From assembly GCF_003254575.1 (NCBI RefSeq), contig NZ_QJUA01000003.1:1-64000 (forward strand): DNA of 64,000 nucleotides, read 5' to 3'. The position numbers and the translations under genes are program-made. Source of the stretch: Mycobacterium kyogaense (GTDB lineage Bacteria > Actinomycetota > Actinomycetes > Mycobacteriales > Mycobacteriaceae). Shown here piece after piece: positions 16,956 through 25,095 of this stretch. The first letter of the stretch is position 1. Every line of letters starts with the position of its first letter. Below the pieces are notes generated by a model. That model did not search any database. It had not been told where the DNA came from and saw only the letters and a program-made list of their open reading frames with translations.

Positions 16956-17630
16956 TCACTCCCCCTCGACCTCCGCGAAAGCCCGCACCGGGAACGTGCC
17001 GAAACCCTCGATCGCCGGCGGGGCTGCGGTGAACCGGGCGCCACGTTGCGGCACCGCACCCAGATTGGTGAGGTGCTCGACGACGTGCACACCGGCCCCC
17101 AGTAGCACCGTGTGAGCCGGCCGGCTCCCGCCCGACTCGGTGTCATCGATGTTCACGGAGTCGATCCCGACCAGCACGGCTCCTGCGTCGATCAGGTACT
17201 GCGCCGCCTCCCCGCACAGGAACGGCGCCCCGGACCCGTAGGCCGGCGTCCCGAAGTGCCGGTCCCAGCCGGTGTGCAGAAGGACAGCCGCGCCGCGGAC
17301 GTCACGGCCGGCGAGGTCGTCGACGGTGATCGCCCGGCCGCGTTCCGGAGCGAGGTGGATCACCTCGGCCGGGAGCCCGACGAGTGTCGACAGGTCCAGA
17401 CCCGCGAGGTCCGCCCCGTCCCCGTAGCGGTGGAACGGGGAGTCGAGGTAGGTGCCCGTGTTGCCGATCATCGTGATGAGGTCCATCGCGAATTCTGTTC
17501 CTGCCGCGTACTTCTCGCGAGAGTCTTCGCGTGTCAGATATGGGCTGATGACGGGAGCAGGCAGTCCGGGATAGGTGATGAGGCCGGCCCGGATCGGATG
17601 GCTGAGGTCGACGATGCGGCGTGTGGACAC
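16956..17630 (-). CDS. Cyclase / kynurenine-formamidase family protein with altered metal motif
   Basis: A 224-residue protein of the metal-dependent cyclase (KynB-like) superfamily. RRIVDLSHPIRAGLITYPGLP at the start and HTGWDRHFGTPAYGSGAPFLCGEAAQYLIDAGAVLVGIDSVNID near the end are typical. The usual signature H-x-G-T-H-x-D-x-P-x-H reads N-T-G-T-Y-L-D-S-P-F-H here, so the first two metal-binding histidines are Asn and Tyr. It may be a divergent subfamily with another metal site, or inactive. The start is the ATG at 17630. No orthologue sits here in M. tuberculosis. Confidence 0.8.
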   Translation of the reverse strand: MSTRRIVDLSHPIRAGLITYPGLPAPVISPYLTREDSREKYAAGTEFAMDLITMIGNTGTYLDSPFHRYGDGADLAGLDLSTLVGLPAEVIHLAPERGRAITVDDLAGRDVRGAAVLLHTGWDRHFGTPAYGSGAPFLCGEAAQYLIDAGAVLVGIDSVNIDDTESGGSRPAHTVLLGAGVHVVEHLTNLGAVPQRGARFTAAPPAIEGFGTFPVRAFAEVEGE

Positions 17631-17702
17631 CGCGACATCCTAGGACTGACCGTCGGGGACTCGACCGCGGAAGGGACATCCCCATCGCAGGCTCCCGCCA
17701 AC

Positions 17703-17721
17703 TAAGGTTGCCCTAACTTGC
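17703..17721 (+). promoter_or_regulatory. Putative IdeR (DtxR-family) iron box
   Basis: TAAGGTTGCCCTAACTTGC matches the IdeR consensus TWAGGTWAGSCTWACCTWA at 14 of 19 positions by my count, with the left half intact. A plausible -10 (TACAGT, 17726-17731) lies five bases downstream, so bound IdeR would block polymerase. It precedes the diflavin reductase start by 36 bases. Confidence 0.55.
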
Positions 17722-17757
17722 GCCGTACAGTGCGGCGCGCCGATCGAGGGAGCGTCG

Positions 17758-19326
17758 TTGGCCGACCATCTGATCATCGGATTCGGCACCGACATGGGCA
17801 ACGCCGAAGACGCCGCGATGACGTGTGCGGAGGCGTGCCAGGCTGCCGGTTTCGCAGTCGAAGCCAGGGAACTCAACCAGATCGGTGTCGACGAGTTGTG
17901 CGCCGCGACCCACTTTCTGGCCGTCACCTCCACCTTCGGGGACGGCGAGTTCCCCGACAATGCCGCTCTGTTCTGGAATGCACTCACCGCGCAGGACATC
18001 CCGCTGGATCATCTGAGTTTCGCCGTACTCGCCCTGGGCGACATCGGTTACGACTTGTTCTGCAACGCCGGCCGATTGCTCGACGAGCGGCTCGAGGCAC
18101 TCGGCGCCACCCGATTGACCGAACGCATCGACATCGACGGTCCCTACGAGCGTGCGGCTGCCGCGTGGACCACCGACGTCGTCACGCTGCTCGCGGCCGC
18201 ACTGGCCGAGCCGCCCGCGCCCGCGCCCGGCGCCGAACCCGCCGGCCGTGAACGACACCATCGCGTCGCGACGAGATGCACGGTCAATCGGCTTCTCAGT
18301 GTGGCGGATTCCGAGCGGGAAGTCCGCCACTACGAGATCGACCTGACCGGCTCGGGCATCACCTATCGCGCGGGCGATTCGCTGGCGGTACACGCCACCA
18401 ACGATCCCGTGCTGGTCGACGCGTTGCTCGCCCAGTTGGGCGCCGCGCCCGATCACATCGTGGCCGGCCACGACGAGCCACTCGGCACGCTACTCACCGA
18501 ACACCTCGAGATCCGCATTCCCTCGCGCGCGCTGCAGGCCCTGGTCGGCGGCCGCACGCGCAACGCGTCGGCCGCGGCAGCACTGCGCACCCGCGCGGGC
18601 TCCTGGTGCTACGGCAAAGACGTCCTGGACCTGGTGCGGCTGGCAGATCTGGATGTGGGCGAGGTGGTGGACACCCTGCGTCCCTTACAGTTTCGCGACT
18701 ACTCGATCGCCTCGAGCCCACTGATGCACCCCGACAGTGCCCATCTGACCGTTTCCACCGTGCGGTACACCTGCGGCGACCGGCGCCACGGCGGTGTCGC
18801 GTCCACCTTCCTGGCCGACCGCGGCGAGCATCTCACGGTGCAGTTACGCCCCAATCACAGCTTCCGCCTGCCGGATCCGGCCGTGCCGATCATCATGGTC
18901 GGACCGGGCACCGGTATCGCGCCGTTCCGTGGCTTCTTGCAGGAACGTCAGGTCACGGGTGCGTCGGGCCCGTCGTGGCTGTTCTTCGGTGATCGTCATC
19001 GGGCCACTCACTACCTCTACGGTGAGGAACTGGACGCGTTCGCGCGCGCAGGGACGCTGTCGCGTCTCGACCTCGCCTTCTCGCGGGACAGCGAGACGAA
19101 AACTTATGTGCAGCATCGTATGTGCGAGCGCGGCGCCGAGCTGTTCGGATGGCTTCGCGACGGCGCACACCTCTACGTGTGCGGCGACGCCAACCGGATG
19201 GCCCGCGGCGTCGACGCCGCGCTGCGCGAGATCGTCGCTGTCCACGGCAGGCTGGACGCCGCGGGCACCGATGCCTTCGTCGCCGATCTGATCACGTCGC
19301 ACCGCTACGTGCGCGACGTGTACTAG
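17758..19326 (+). CDS. Diflavin reductase (sulfite reductase alpha / CPR-like, FMN and FAD domains)
   Basis: A 522-residue FMN- and FAD-containing NADPH reductase. Residues 1 to about 145 are a flavodoxin domain (FGTDMGNAEDAA, STFGDGEFPDNAALFW, LALGDIGYDLFCNAG). The FAD-binding region follows, with RDYSIASSP (the R-x-Y-S motif) and GGVASTFL. The NADPH domain has MVGPGTGIAPFRGFLQER, FFGDRH and YVCGDANRMARGVD. It should carry electrons from NADPH to a haem or iron partner, but no such partner is adjacent. The start is TTG at 17758 with GAGGGAG about five bases upstream. The IdeR-like box upstream suggests induction by iron shortage. Confidence 0.85.
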   Translation: MADHLIIGFGTDMGNAEDAAMTCAEACQAAGFAVEARELNQIGVDELCAATHFLAVTSTFGDGEFPDNAALFWNALTAQDIPLDHLSFAVLALGDIGYDLFCNAGRLLDERLEALGATRLTERIDIDGPYERAAAAWTTDVVTLLAAALAEPPAPAPGAEPAGRERHHRVATRCTVNRLLSVADSEREVRHYEIDLTGSGITYRAGDSLAVHATNDPVLVDALLAQLGAAPDHIVAGHDEPLGTLLTEHLEIRIPSRALQALVGGRTRNASAAAALRTRAGSWCYGKDVLDLVRLADLDVGEVVDTLRPLQFRDYSIASSPLMHPDSAHLTVSTVRYTCGDRRHGGVASTFLADRGEHLTVQLRPNHSFRLPDPAVPIIMVGPGTGIAPFRGFLQERQVTGASGPSWLFFGDRHRATHYLYGEELDAFARAGTLSRLDLAFSRDSETKTYVQHRMCERGAELFGWLRDGAHLYVCGDANRMARGVDAALREIVAVHGRLDAAGTDAFVADLITSHRYVRDVY

Positions 19327-20400
19327 CTAAAAGACCCTGCCGCGCAGGATCACCCGGTCGGGCGCCGCGAGGACCGCGGCACCAGTGCGGGGATCGTCGG
19401 TGTAGCAGACCAGGTCCGCGGATGCGCCGTGCTCGAGGCCGGGCCTACGCAACCACTCCCTGGCATCCCAGCAGGCAGCACCGAGTGCGTCCGTCGACGA
19501 CATCCCGATGCCTTTGAGTGCATCCACCTCTTCGGCGATACGGCCGTGTGCCACTGCGCTGCCCGCGTCCGAGCCCGCGTAGATGGGCACACCCGCTTCC
19601 CGGGCCGCCGCGATGCGCTCGCCGCACGTCGCGTAGAGGGCGCGCATGTGGCGCTGATAGCGCGGGTATCTGTCGGCGCCGGCAGCGATGTCCGGGAAGT
19701 TCTCGATGTTGATCAGGGTCGGCACCAGCGCGGTGCCGTACTCGACCATCAGGTCGATGGTGTCCTCGGTGAGCCCGGTGCCGTGCTCGATGCAGTCGAT
19801 GCCGGCGCGGATCAGGCCGGGCAGCGCATCCTCGCTGAACACGTGCGCGGTCACTCGCGCGCCGTGGGCGTGCGCGGCGTCGATCGCCGCGGCCAGAACC
19901 TCGTCGGACCACAGCGGTGCCAGATCGCCTGTGTCGCGGTCGATCCAGTCGCCGACGATCTTCACCCAGCCGTCGCCACGGCGCGCCTGCTCGGCCACCG
20001 CCTGCGGCAGCTGGTCCTCGTCGGCGAGTTCGGCGGCGAAGCCCCGCTGATAGCGCTTGGGCCTGGCGATGTGACGCCCGGCCCTGATGATGCGCGGTAG
20101 GTCGTCGTGGTCGTCGAGAGTCCTTGTGTCCGTGGGTGACCCGGCATCACGCAGGAGCAGGGCGCCCACCTCACGCTCGACCTGGGCCTGCTCGATGGCC
20201 TCGTCCAGCGGGATCTCACCGTCGGGCCCCAGCCCGACATGGCAGTGGGCGTCGACCAGACCGGGCAGAATCCAGCCGCCATCGAAGACGGTGTCAGCGC
20301 CCGCCACGGGTTCGGCCGACAGACGCCCGTGGACCACCCACCACTCGACGGGTTCGCCGCCGGGCAACCCACGCCCGCGGACGTGCAGCGCCCCTGCCAT
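19327..20400 (-). CDS. Metal-dependent amidohydrolase
   Basis: A 357-residue amidohydrolase-superfamily enzyme (position of Rv2915c). GGWILPGLVDAHCHVGLGPDG carries the H-x-H metal pair. WVKIVGD has the probable bridging lysine, followed by RVTAHVFSE and CIEHGTGL with the two further histidines and YAGSDAGS with the metal-binding aspartate. The C-terminal ASADLVCYTDDPRTG is the usual closing strand of the beta-sandwich. Substrates of such imidazolonepropionase-like members are cyclic amides or peptidomimetics; none can be assigned. The ATG start shares one base with the ffh stop, so it is co-transcribed behind ffh. Confidence 0.9.
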   Translation of the reverse strand: MAGALHVRGRGLPGGEPVEWWVVHGRLSAEPVAGADTVFDGGWILPGLVDAHCHVGLGPDGEIPLDEAIEQAQVEREVGALLLRDAGSPTDTRTLDDHDDLPRIIRAGRHIARPKRYQRGFAAELADEDQLPQAVAEQARRGDGWVKIVGDWIDRDTGDLAPLWSDEVLAAAIDAAHAHGARVTAHVFSEDALPGLIRAGIDCIEHGTGLTEDTIDLMVEYGTALVPTLINIENFPDIAAGADRYPRYQRHMRALYATCGERIAAAREAGVPIYAGSDAGSAVAHGRIAEEVDALKGIGMSSTDALGAACWDAREWLRRPGLEHGASADLVCYTDDPRTGAAVLAAPDRVILRGRVF

Positions 20401-21956
20401 CAGTTCTTGGGGAACTTCAGCTTCGACAGGTCGATGTCGGCGAGCCCCGGCGGCAGCTCGTCGAGCCCCTTGGGCATGTTGGACAAATCGGGGAAACCGG
20501 CGGGCAGGCCGCCCATGGCGCCGAGCGGGTTGCGTGCCGGCGTGGGCCCGCGACCGCCCTTCTTCTTACCCGCCTGCTTGTTCTTGCCCTTGCCCGCTTT
20601 ACGAGTGTTCTTGCGGCCGAACGGCATCCCCATCTGTCCGGCCATCTGCGACATCATCTTGCGTGCATCGAAGAATCGGTCCACCAGCTGGTTGACCTCG
20701 GCGACGGTCACCCCGGAACCGTTCGCGATGCGCAACCGCCGGGACGCGTTGATGATCTTCGGATCAGCCCGCTCGGCCGGTGTCATGCCGCGGATGATCG
20801 CCTGCACACGGTCGAGCTGGCTGTCGTCGACAGCGGCCAGGGCGTCCTTCATCTGGCCGGCGCCGGGCAGCATGCCCAGCAGATTGCCGATCGGGCCCAT
20901 CTTGCGGATCATCAGCATCTGCTCGAGGAAGTCCTCGAGTGTCAGCTCACCGCTGCCGATCTTGGCCGCGGTCGCCTCGGCCTGCTGGGCGTCGAAGACC
21001 TGTTCGGCCTGCTCGATGAGCGTGAGCACGTCGCCCATGCCCAGGATGCGGCTGGCCATCCGGTCGGGATGGAAGACGTCGAAGTCCTCGAGCTTCTCCC
21101 CCGCCGAGGCGAACAGGATCGGCACGCCGGTGACTTCGCGCACCGACAGCGCCGCACCACCGCGGGCGTCACCGTCGAGCTTGGTGAGCACGACGCCGGT
21201 GAATCCGACGCCTTCGCGGAAGGCGTCGGCGGTGGTGACGGCGTCCTGACCGATCATCGCGTCGAGGACGAACAGGATCTCGTCGGGCTGCACCGCATCG
21301 CGGATCGCGGCGGCCTGACCCATCAGCTCCTCGTCGATGCCCAACCGGCCCGCGGTGTCGACGATGACGACGTCGTAGTGCTTGGCCTTGGCCTCGGCCA
21401 GACCGGCGGCGGCCACGGCCACCGGGTCGGCGGTGCCTTTGACCTCGGCGGCGCCGGGTGCGGTGCCCGGATGCGGGGCGAACACGCCGACCCCGGCCCG
21501 CTCGCCGACGATCTGCAGCTGGTTGACCGCACCGGGGCGCTGCAGGTCGCAGGCCACCAGCAACGGGGTGTGCCCCTGGCCCTTGAGCCACTTCGCGAGC
21601 TTGCCCGCCAGCGTGGTCTTACCCGAGCCCTGCAGGCCGGCCAGCATGATGACCGTCGGTGGGTTGCGCGCGAACGCCAGCTGGCGCGTCTGACCGCCGA
21701 GGATGCCGATGAGCTCCTCGTTGACGATCTTGACGACCTGCTGGGCCGGGTTGAGCGCGGCGGACACCTCGGCGCCCTTGGCGCGGTCCTTGATACGGGC
21801 GATGAAGGCACGGACCACGGGCAGCGAGACATCGGCCTCGAGCAGTGCCAGGCGGATCTCGCGCGCGACGGCGTCGATGTCGGCATCGGTCAGCCGGCCC
21901 TTGCCGCGCAGGCCCGACAGGGCACCGGTCAACCGGTCGGACAGGGATTCAAACAC
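20400..21956 (-). CDS. ffh: Signal recognition particle protein Ffh
   Basis: A 518-residue SRP GTPase that binds signal sequences on ribosomes and delivers them to FtsY. It has an N domain, then G1 GLQGSGKTT (residues 107-115), DTAGRLGIDEELM (G3) and TKLDGDARGGAAL (G4). The methionine-rich M domain follows, with GSGVTVAEVNQLVDRFFDARKMMSQMAGQMGM. The tail is long and Lys/Gly/Pro-rich. The GTG start at 21956 has a -10 (TAGGCT) six bases before it, hence probably a leaderless mRNA. ffh leads the amidohydrolase. In M. tuberculosis pknI lies beyond the amidohydrolase; it is missing here. Confidence 0.97.
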   Translation of the reverse strand: MFESLSDRLTGALSGLRGKGRLTDADIDAVAREIRLALLEADVSLPVVRAFIARIKDRAKGAEVSAALNPAQQVVKIVNEELIGILGGQTRQLAFARNPPTVIMLAGLQGSGKTTLAGKLAKWLKGQGHTPLLVACDLQRPGAVNQLQIVGERAGVGVFAPHPGTAPGAAEVKGTADPVAVAAAGLAEAKAKHYDVVIVDTAGRLGIDEELMGQAAAIRDAVQPDEILFVLDAMIGQDAVTTADAFREGVGFTGVVLTKLDGDARGGAALSVREVTGVPILFASAGEKLEDFDVFHPDRMASRILGMGDVLTLIEQAEQVFDAQQAEATAAKIGSGELTLEDFLEQMLMIRKMGPIGNLLGMLPGAGQMKDALAAVDDSQLDRVQAIIRGMTPAERADPKIINASRRLRIANGSGVTVAEVNQLVDRFFDARKMMSQMAGQMGMPFGRKNTRKAGKGKNKQAGKKKGGRGPTPARNPLGAMGGLPAGFPDLSNMPKGLDELPPGLADIDLSKLKFPKN

Positions 21957-21962
21957 CTCGCC

Positions 21963-21968
21963 AGCCTA
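21963..21968 (-). promoter_or_regulatory. Putative -10 for leaderless ffh mRNA
   Basis: TAGGCT on the minus strand ends six bases before the ffh GTG. Transcription would begin at the start codon itself. No strong -35 is present (TTTCTC is 19 bases upstream). Confidence 0.45.
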
Positions 21969-22081
21969 ACGGTCGGCCCGCCGGAGCGAGAAAGCCGCGC
22001 TGACCTCTGGTCACGCCTCTGGTCGTGCAGGGTGTGCAGCCGTTACCGTGAGGGCCATCCGACCAGCCCGCGGAGGTTCTG

Positions 22082-24280
22082 ATGACAGCCGTCGACGTAC
22101 CCCTGACCACCGCGCGCCGAGACGCCGACGCGTCCCGCGGCGAGGTCACCCACATCAGCCAGTGCACGCTCTGTGAGGCGCACTGCGGGCTGCACGTCAC
22201 GGTCAGCGGCGGGCAGGTCACCCGTATCGAGGGCAACCCCGACGACGTGTTGTCACACGGCTACATCTGCCCCAAGGCCACCGCGATGGGCGGCCTGCAT
22301 CACGACCCGGACCGGGTGCGAACCCCGCTGCGCCGCGTCGGCGACCGCTTCGAGCCGGTCGGCTGGGACGAGGCGTTCGCCGATATCGGCCGGCGGCTAC
22401 GGGCGGTGCGCGAGAAGAGTGGCAGTCAGGCGCTCGGCATGTACCTGGGCAACCCGGCCGCCCACAGCTCGGGCGCTGCCTATGGCTTCCTGTTGAGCCG
22501 GGCGCTGCGCACCCCGAACTTCTTCACCGCGTCGTCCATCGACCAGATGCCGCACGAGTTCGCCGCGTGGAAGGTTTTCGGCTCCAACGCGCTGATCCCG
22601 GTCACCGACATCGACCGCACGCAGCGGCTGGTGATCCTCGGGGCCAACCCCGCGGTGTCCAACGGATCGCTGTCGATCATGCCCGGCGCCAAACGACGGA
22701 TCCGGGCGATCCGGGAGCGCGGCGGCACGGTCGTCGTCGTGGACCCTCGCCGCACCGAGACCGCCCGCCTGGCAGACCAGCACGTCGCGGTGCGCCCCGG
22801 CGGCGACCTGTTCCTGCTGCTGGGCATGCTGCACGTCCTGCTCGCCGAAAAGCTCTGTGACACAAAGGCAGTGGCTGAGCAGGCGACAGGTATCGCCGAG
22901 CTGGCCGACCTGGTCGCCGACGCGACACCGGAGGCGATGGCTCCGCGGGCCGGGGTCGACGCGGACGTGATCCGCACCTTGGCCCGCGAGCACGCGGCCG
23001 CCGAATCCGCGGCGATCTACGCGCGCATCGGCATCTGCCAGCAGCCGACGGGCACCCTGGTCAGTTGGCTGGTGATGGTCCTCAACGCGGTGACGGGCAA
23101 CCTCGACCGTGCGGGCGGCACCATGTTCACCACACCCGTGGCGGACGTGCCCCGCCTGGCCAAACGGATACCGTTCCGGCCGGGCCGCTACACCGACCGG
23201 TCGGGCCGCTATGGCTCGTTCCGCTCGGAGCTGCCTGCCGTCGTGATGGCCGACGAGATCCTCACCCCGGGTCCCGGGCAGATCCGCGCGATGATCACCT
23301 ACGCCGGCAACCCGGTGTCGTCGATCCCGCAGCGCGGCCGGCTCGACGACGCGCTGGACTCGCTCGATTTCTGCGTCGCGGTCGACATGTACGTCACCGA
23401 GACCACTCGGCACGCCGACTACATCCTGCCTCCGGTGTCGCCGCTGGAGCGCGACGACGTCAGCCTGCTCACGCCGGTGTTCCAGGTGCGCAATACCGTT
23501 CGCTTCCAACACCGTTCGTTCGATCCGCCGCCCGGGGGCCTGGAGGACTGGGAGATCCTGACGCGGCTGGCGCTCGAGTTGGCGCCGCGGCCGCTGCGCG
23601 GGATGCCTCGGCCGCTGCGGTCACGACTGATCTCGGCGCTCAACCCGTTGCGGCTCGCGACGCTGGCCGTGGCCACCGGGCCGCACGGCCGGCTACGCAA
23701 GGGCCGCAGGGGCATCACGATGGCCCAGATCCGCTCCAGCCCCGGCGGCGTCGACCTCGGACCGCTGCGCCCCCGCCTGCGTGAGGTGATCGCCACCGAG
23801 GATCGCCGCGTACACCTGGCACCCGGCGAGTTCGTCGCCGCGGCGCGGAGCCACCTGCAGGGCACCGACGCTGCGAAGCACGACGGTTACGACCTGCAGC
23901 TGGTCGGCCGACGGCAGCTCCGGAGCAACAACTCCTGGCTGCACAACGTGCCGTCGATGACGGGCGGCAGCAACCGGTGCACGATCCTGATGAACCCCGA
24001 CGACGCGGCGTCGCGCGGCCTGGCCGACGGCGACATCGTGTGCGTCGCCTCGGCGGTCGGCCGCATCGAGGTGCCGGTGGACGTCACCGATGACATCCGC
24101 GCGGGAACCGTTGCCGTTCCGCATGGTTGGGGCCATCGCGACACCGGGTGGCGGCACGCGGACACGCTGGCCGGCGCCAACGTGAACGAGTTGCACGATC
24201 CGGATCTGGTGGACACCTTCACCGGTACCGCAGCGGTCAACGGCACGTGGGTGTCGGTGAGCGTTTCGGCTGTGTCCTGA
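22082..24280 (+). CDS. Molybdopterin-dependent oxidoreductase (formate dehydrogenase / nitrate reductase superfamily)
   Basis: A 732-residue soluble molybdoenzyme of the DMSO-reductase family, similar to Rv0197 as far as I recall. The N-terminal 4Fe-4S site is CTLCEAHCGLHV with the fourth cysteine in GYICPKATA. The molybdopterin-binding parts include LVILGANPAVSNGSL, VVVVDPRRTETARLADQHV, YAGNPVSSIPQRGRLDDALDSLDFCVAVD and RQLRSNNSWLHNVPSM. The C-terminal domain ends in GTVAVPHGWGHRDTGWRH. FTASSIDQMPHE replaces the Cys or Sec region of true formate dehydrogenases, so the metal ligand may differ. There is no twin-arginine signal and no partner subunit. ATG follows GCGGAGGTTCTG. ffh is divergent. 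Confidence 0.88.
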   Translation: MTAVDVPLTTARRDADASRGEVTHISQCTLCEAHCGLHVTVSGGQVTRIEGNPDDVLSHGYICPKATAMGGLHHDPDRVRTPLRRVGDRFEPVGWDEAFADIGRRLRAVREKSGSQALGMYLGNPAAHSSGAAYGFLLSRALRTPNFFTASSIDQMPHEFAAWKVFGSNALIPVTDIDRTQRLVILGANPAVSNGSLSIMPGAKRRIRAIRERGGTVVVVDPRRTETARLADQHVAVRPGGDLFLLLGMLHVLLAEKLCDTKAVAEQATGIAELADLVADATPEAMAPRAGVDADVIRTLAREHAAAESAAIYARIGICQQPTGTLVSWLVMVLNAVTGNLDRAGGTMFTTPVADVPRLAKRIPFRPGRYTDRSGRYGSFRSELPAVVMADEILTPGPGQIRAMITYAGNPVSSIPQRGRLDDALDSLDFCVAVDMYVTETTRHADYILPPVSPLERDDVSLLTPVFQVRNTVRFQHRSFDPPPGGLEDWEILTRLALELAPRPLRGMPRPLRSRLISALNPLRLATLAVATGPHGRLRKGRRGITMAQIRSSPGGVDLGPLRPRLREVIATEDRRVHLAPGEFVAAARSHLQGTDAAKHDGYDLQLVGRRQLRSNNSWLHNVPSMTGGSNRCTILMNPDDAASRGLADGDIVCVASAVGRIEVPVDVTDDIRAGTVAVPHGWGHRDTGWRHADTLAGANVNELHDPDLVDTFTGTAAVNGTWVSVSVSAVS

Positions 24281-24318
24281 GAACCACCAATTTTGGATCG
24301 GCGGAATGATCTTGCCGC

Positions 24319-24786
24319 TCAACAGCTGTGATTCAGTGTCCCGTGGTTCGGTTCGTGGCGGCAGTGCGCGATGACGTCGAGTTCGGCGTGCAAGCCAGTC
24401 ATCTGCACGCAGATGTGAGCGTTCGTCATGTGCGCGAGGACGTCGCGCGCGGTCGCGGCAGGCAGCTCGATGCGCGTCACGGGCAGGGAACCATGCGCAT
24501 TGGCCAGTGCAACGAGATCCTGGTAACCGCCGGAGCCAGAGTCGATCGCACATGCACTCATATCGACCGCGTCGACGGAAATGCGGTCCGCGGTATCGGG
24601 CTGACATGCGAGTTCCACGTTGATGGCCACGATGAACCAGCGGTGGCGGTCCAGGCCGGCCTCGGCTTCCAGTCGCGGCCCGCGAGCGATGTCCTGAGTG
24701 AGACCGATTCTGCCCGTCCAGTCTTCGAACCGCGCAGAGGGGAAGGACAGCCGGCGATGGTCCCGGGCGACGAAGTGGTCGATCAT
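24319..24786 (-). CDS. Hypothetical protein, last gene of the fadD-DUF3556 operon
   Basis: A 155-residue protein I do not recognise. It has a mixed, soluble composition with no membrane helix. Visible features are an early basic stretch (VARDHRRLSFPSARFEDW), a middle with WFIVAINVELACQ, and a His/Cys-rich tail (NAHICVQMTGLHAELDVIAHCRHEPNHGTLNHSC) that could bind metal. The ATG at 24786 overlaps the stop of the small membrane gene by four bases, and GGGGAG lies 11 bases upstream. The overlap is the best reason to think it real. It faces the molybdoenzyme gene across 38 bases. Confidence 0.55.
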   Translation of the reverse strand: MIDHFVARDHRRLSFPSARFEDWTGRIGLTQDIARGPRLEAEAGLDRHRWFIVAINVELACQPDTADRISVDAVDMSACAIDSGSGGYQDLVALANAHGSLPVTRIELPAATARDVLAHMTNAHICVQMTGLHAELDVIAHCRHEPNHGTLNHSC

Positions 24787-25046
24787 GAGCGATGCGTCTC
24801 CCCGGCGACTTCGTTGCGGTGTCGCGACGTCAAGACTCTCCGACGCCGATCGATGGGTGAGGTCTGCCGATGGTCCTGCGCCGCCCCCGGCTCCGACACG
24901 CCGCTGGCGCGCGTGGCGCCGGACGGCATGACGTGCCGTCGCCGGCTGAATCGGCCCGCCCAATCGACGACGTGGACGGCGATGGGGATGAACAACGGCG
25001 ACAAGCACAGGAGCATGATCCCGAGTGCGGCGAGATAATCAGACAT
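24783..25046 (-). CDS. Small single-pass membrane protein
   Basis: An 87-residue protein I do not recognise. Residues 5-27 (LAALGIMLLCLSPLFIPIAVHVV) form one hydrophobic helix. The rest is Arg/Ser-rich and would lie in the cytoplasm (RRRHVMPSG, DRRRRVLTSRHRN). The ATG at 25046 has AAAGG seven bases upstream. It follows the FAD oxidoreductase by 49 bases and overlaps the next gene by four. It could be an accessory subunit of the DUF3556 membrane protein, but only the position says so. Confidence 0.55.
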   Translation of the reverse strand: MSDYLAALGIMLLCLSPLFIPIAVHVVDWAGRFSRRRHVMPSGATRASGVSEPGAAQDHRQTSPIDRRRRVLTSRHRNEVAGETHRS

Positions 25047-25095
25047 GAGAAACCTTTCGGAGATGGCGGTCTCTTCGCTGGTGTTTCGTCGGGGT

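Noticed and set aside
20124..22082. Open plus-strand frame of 652 codons
   Set aside because: It is antisense to the amidohydrolase and ffh, both secure genes, and has no recognisable domain.
24328..25038. Plus-strand frame of 236 codons opposite the two small operon genes
   Set aside because: It is preceded by no ribosome site and breaks the operon logic of the minus strand, where starts and stops overlap by four bases.
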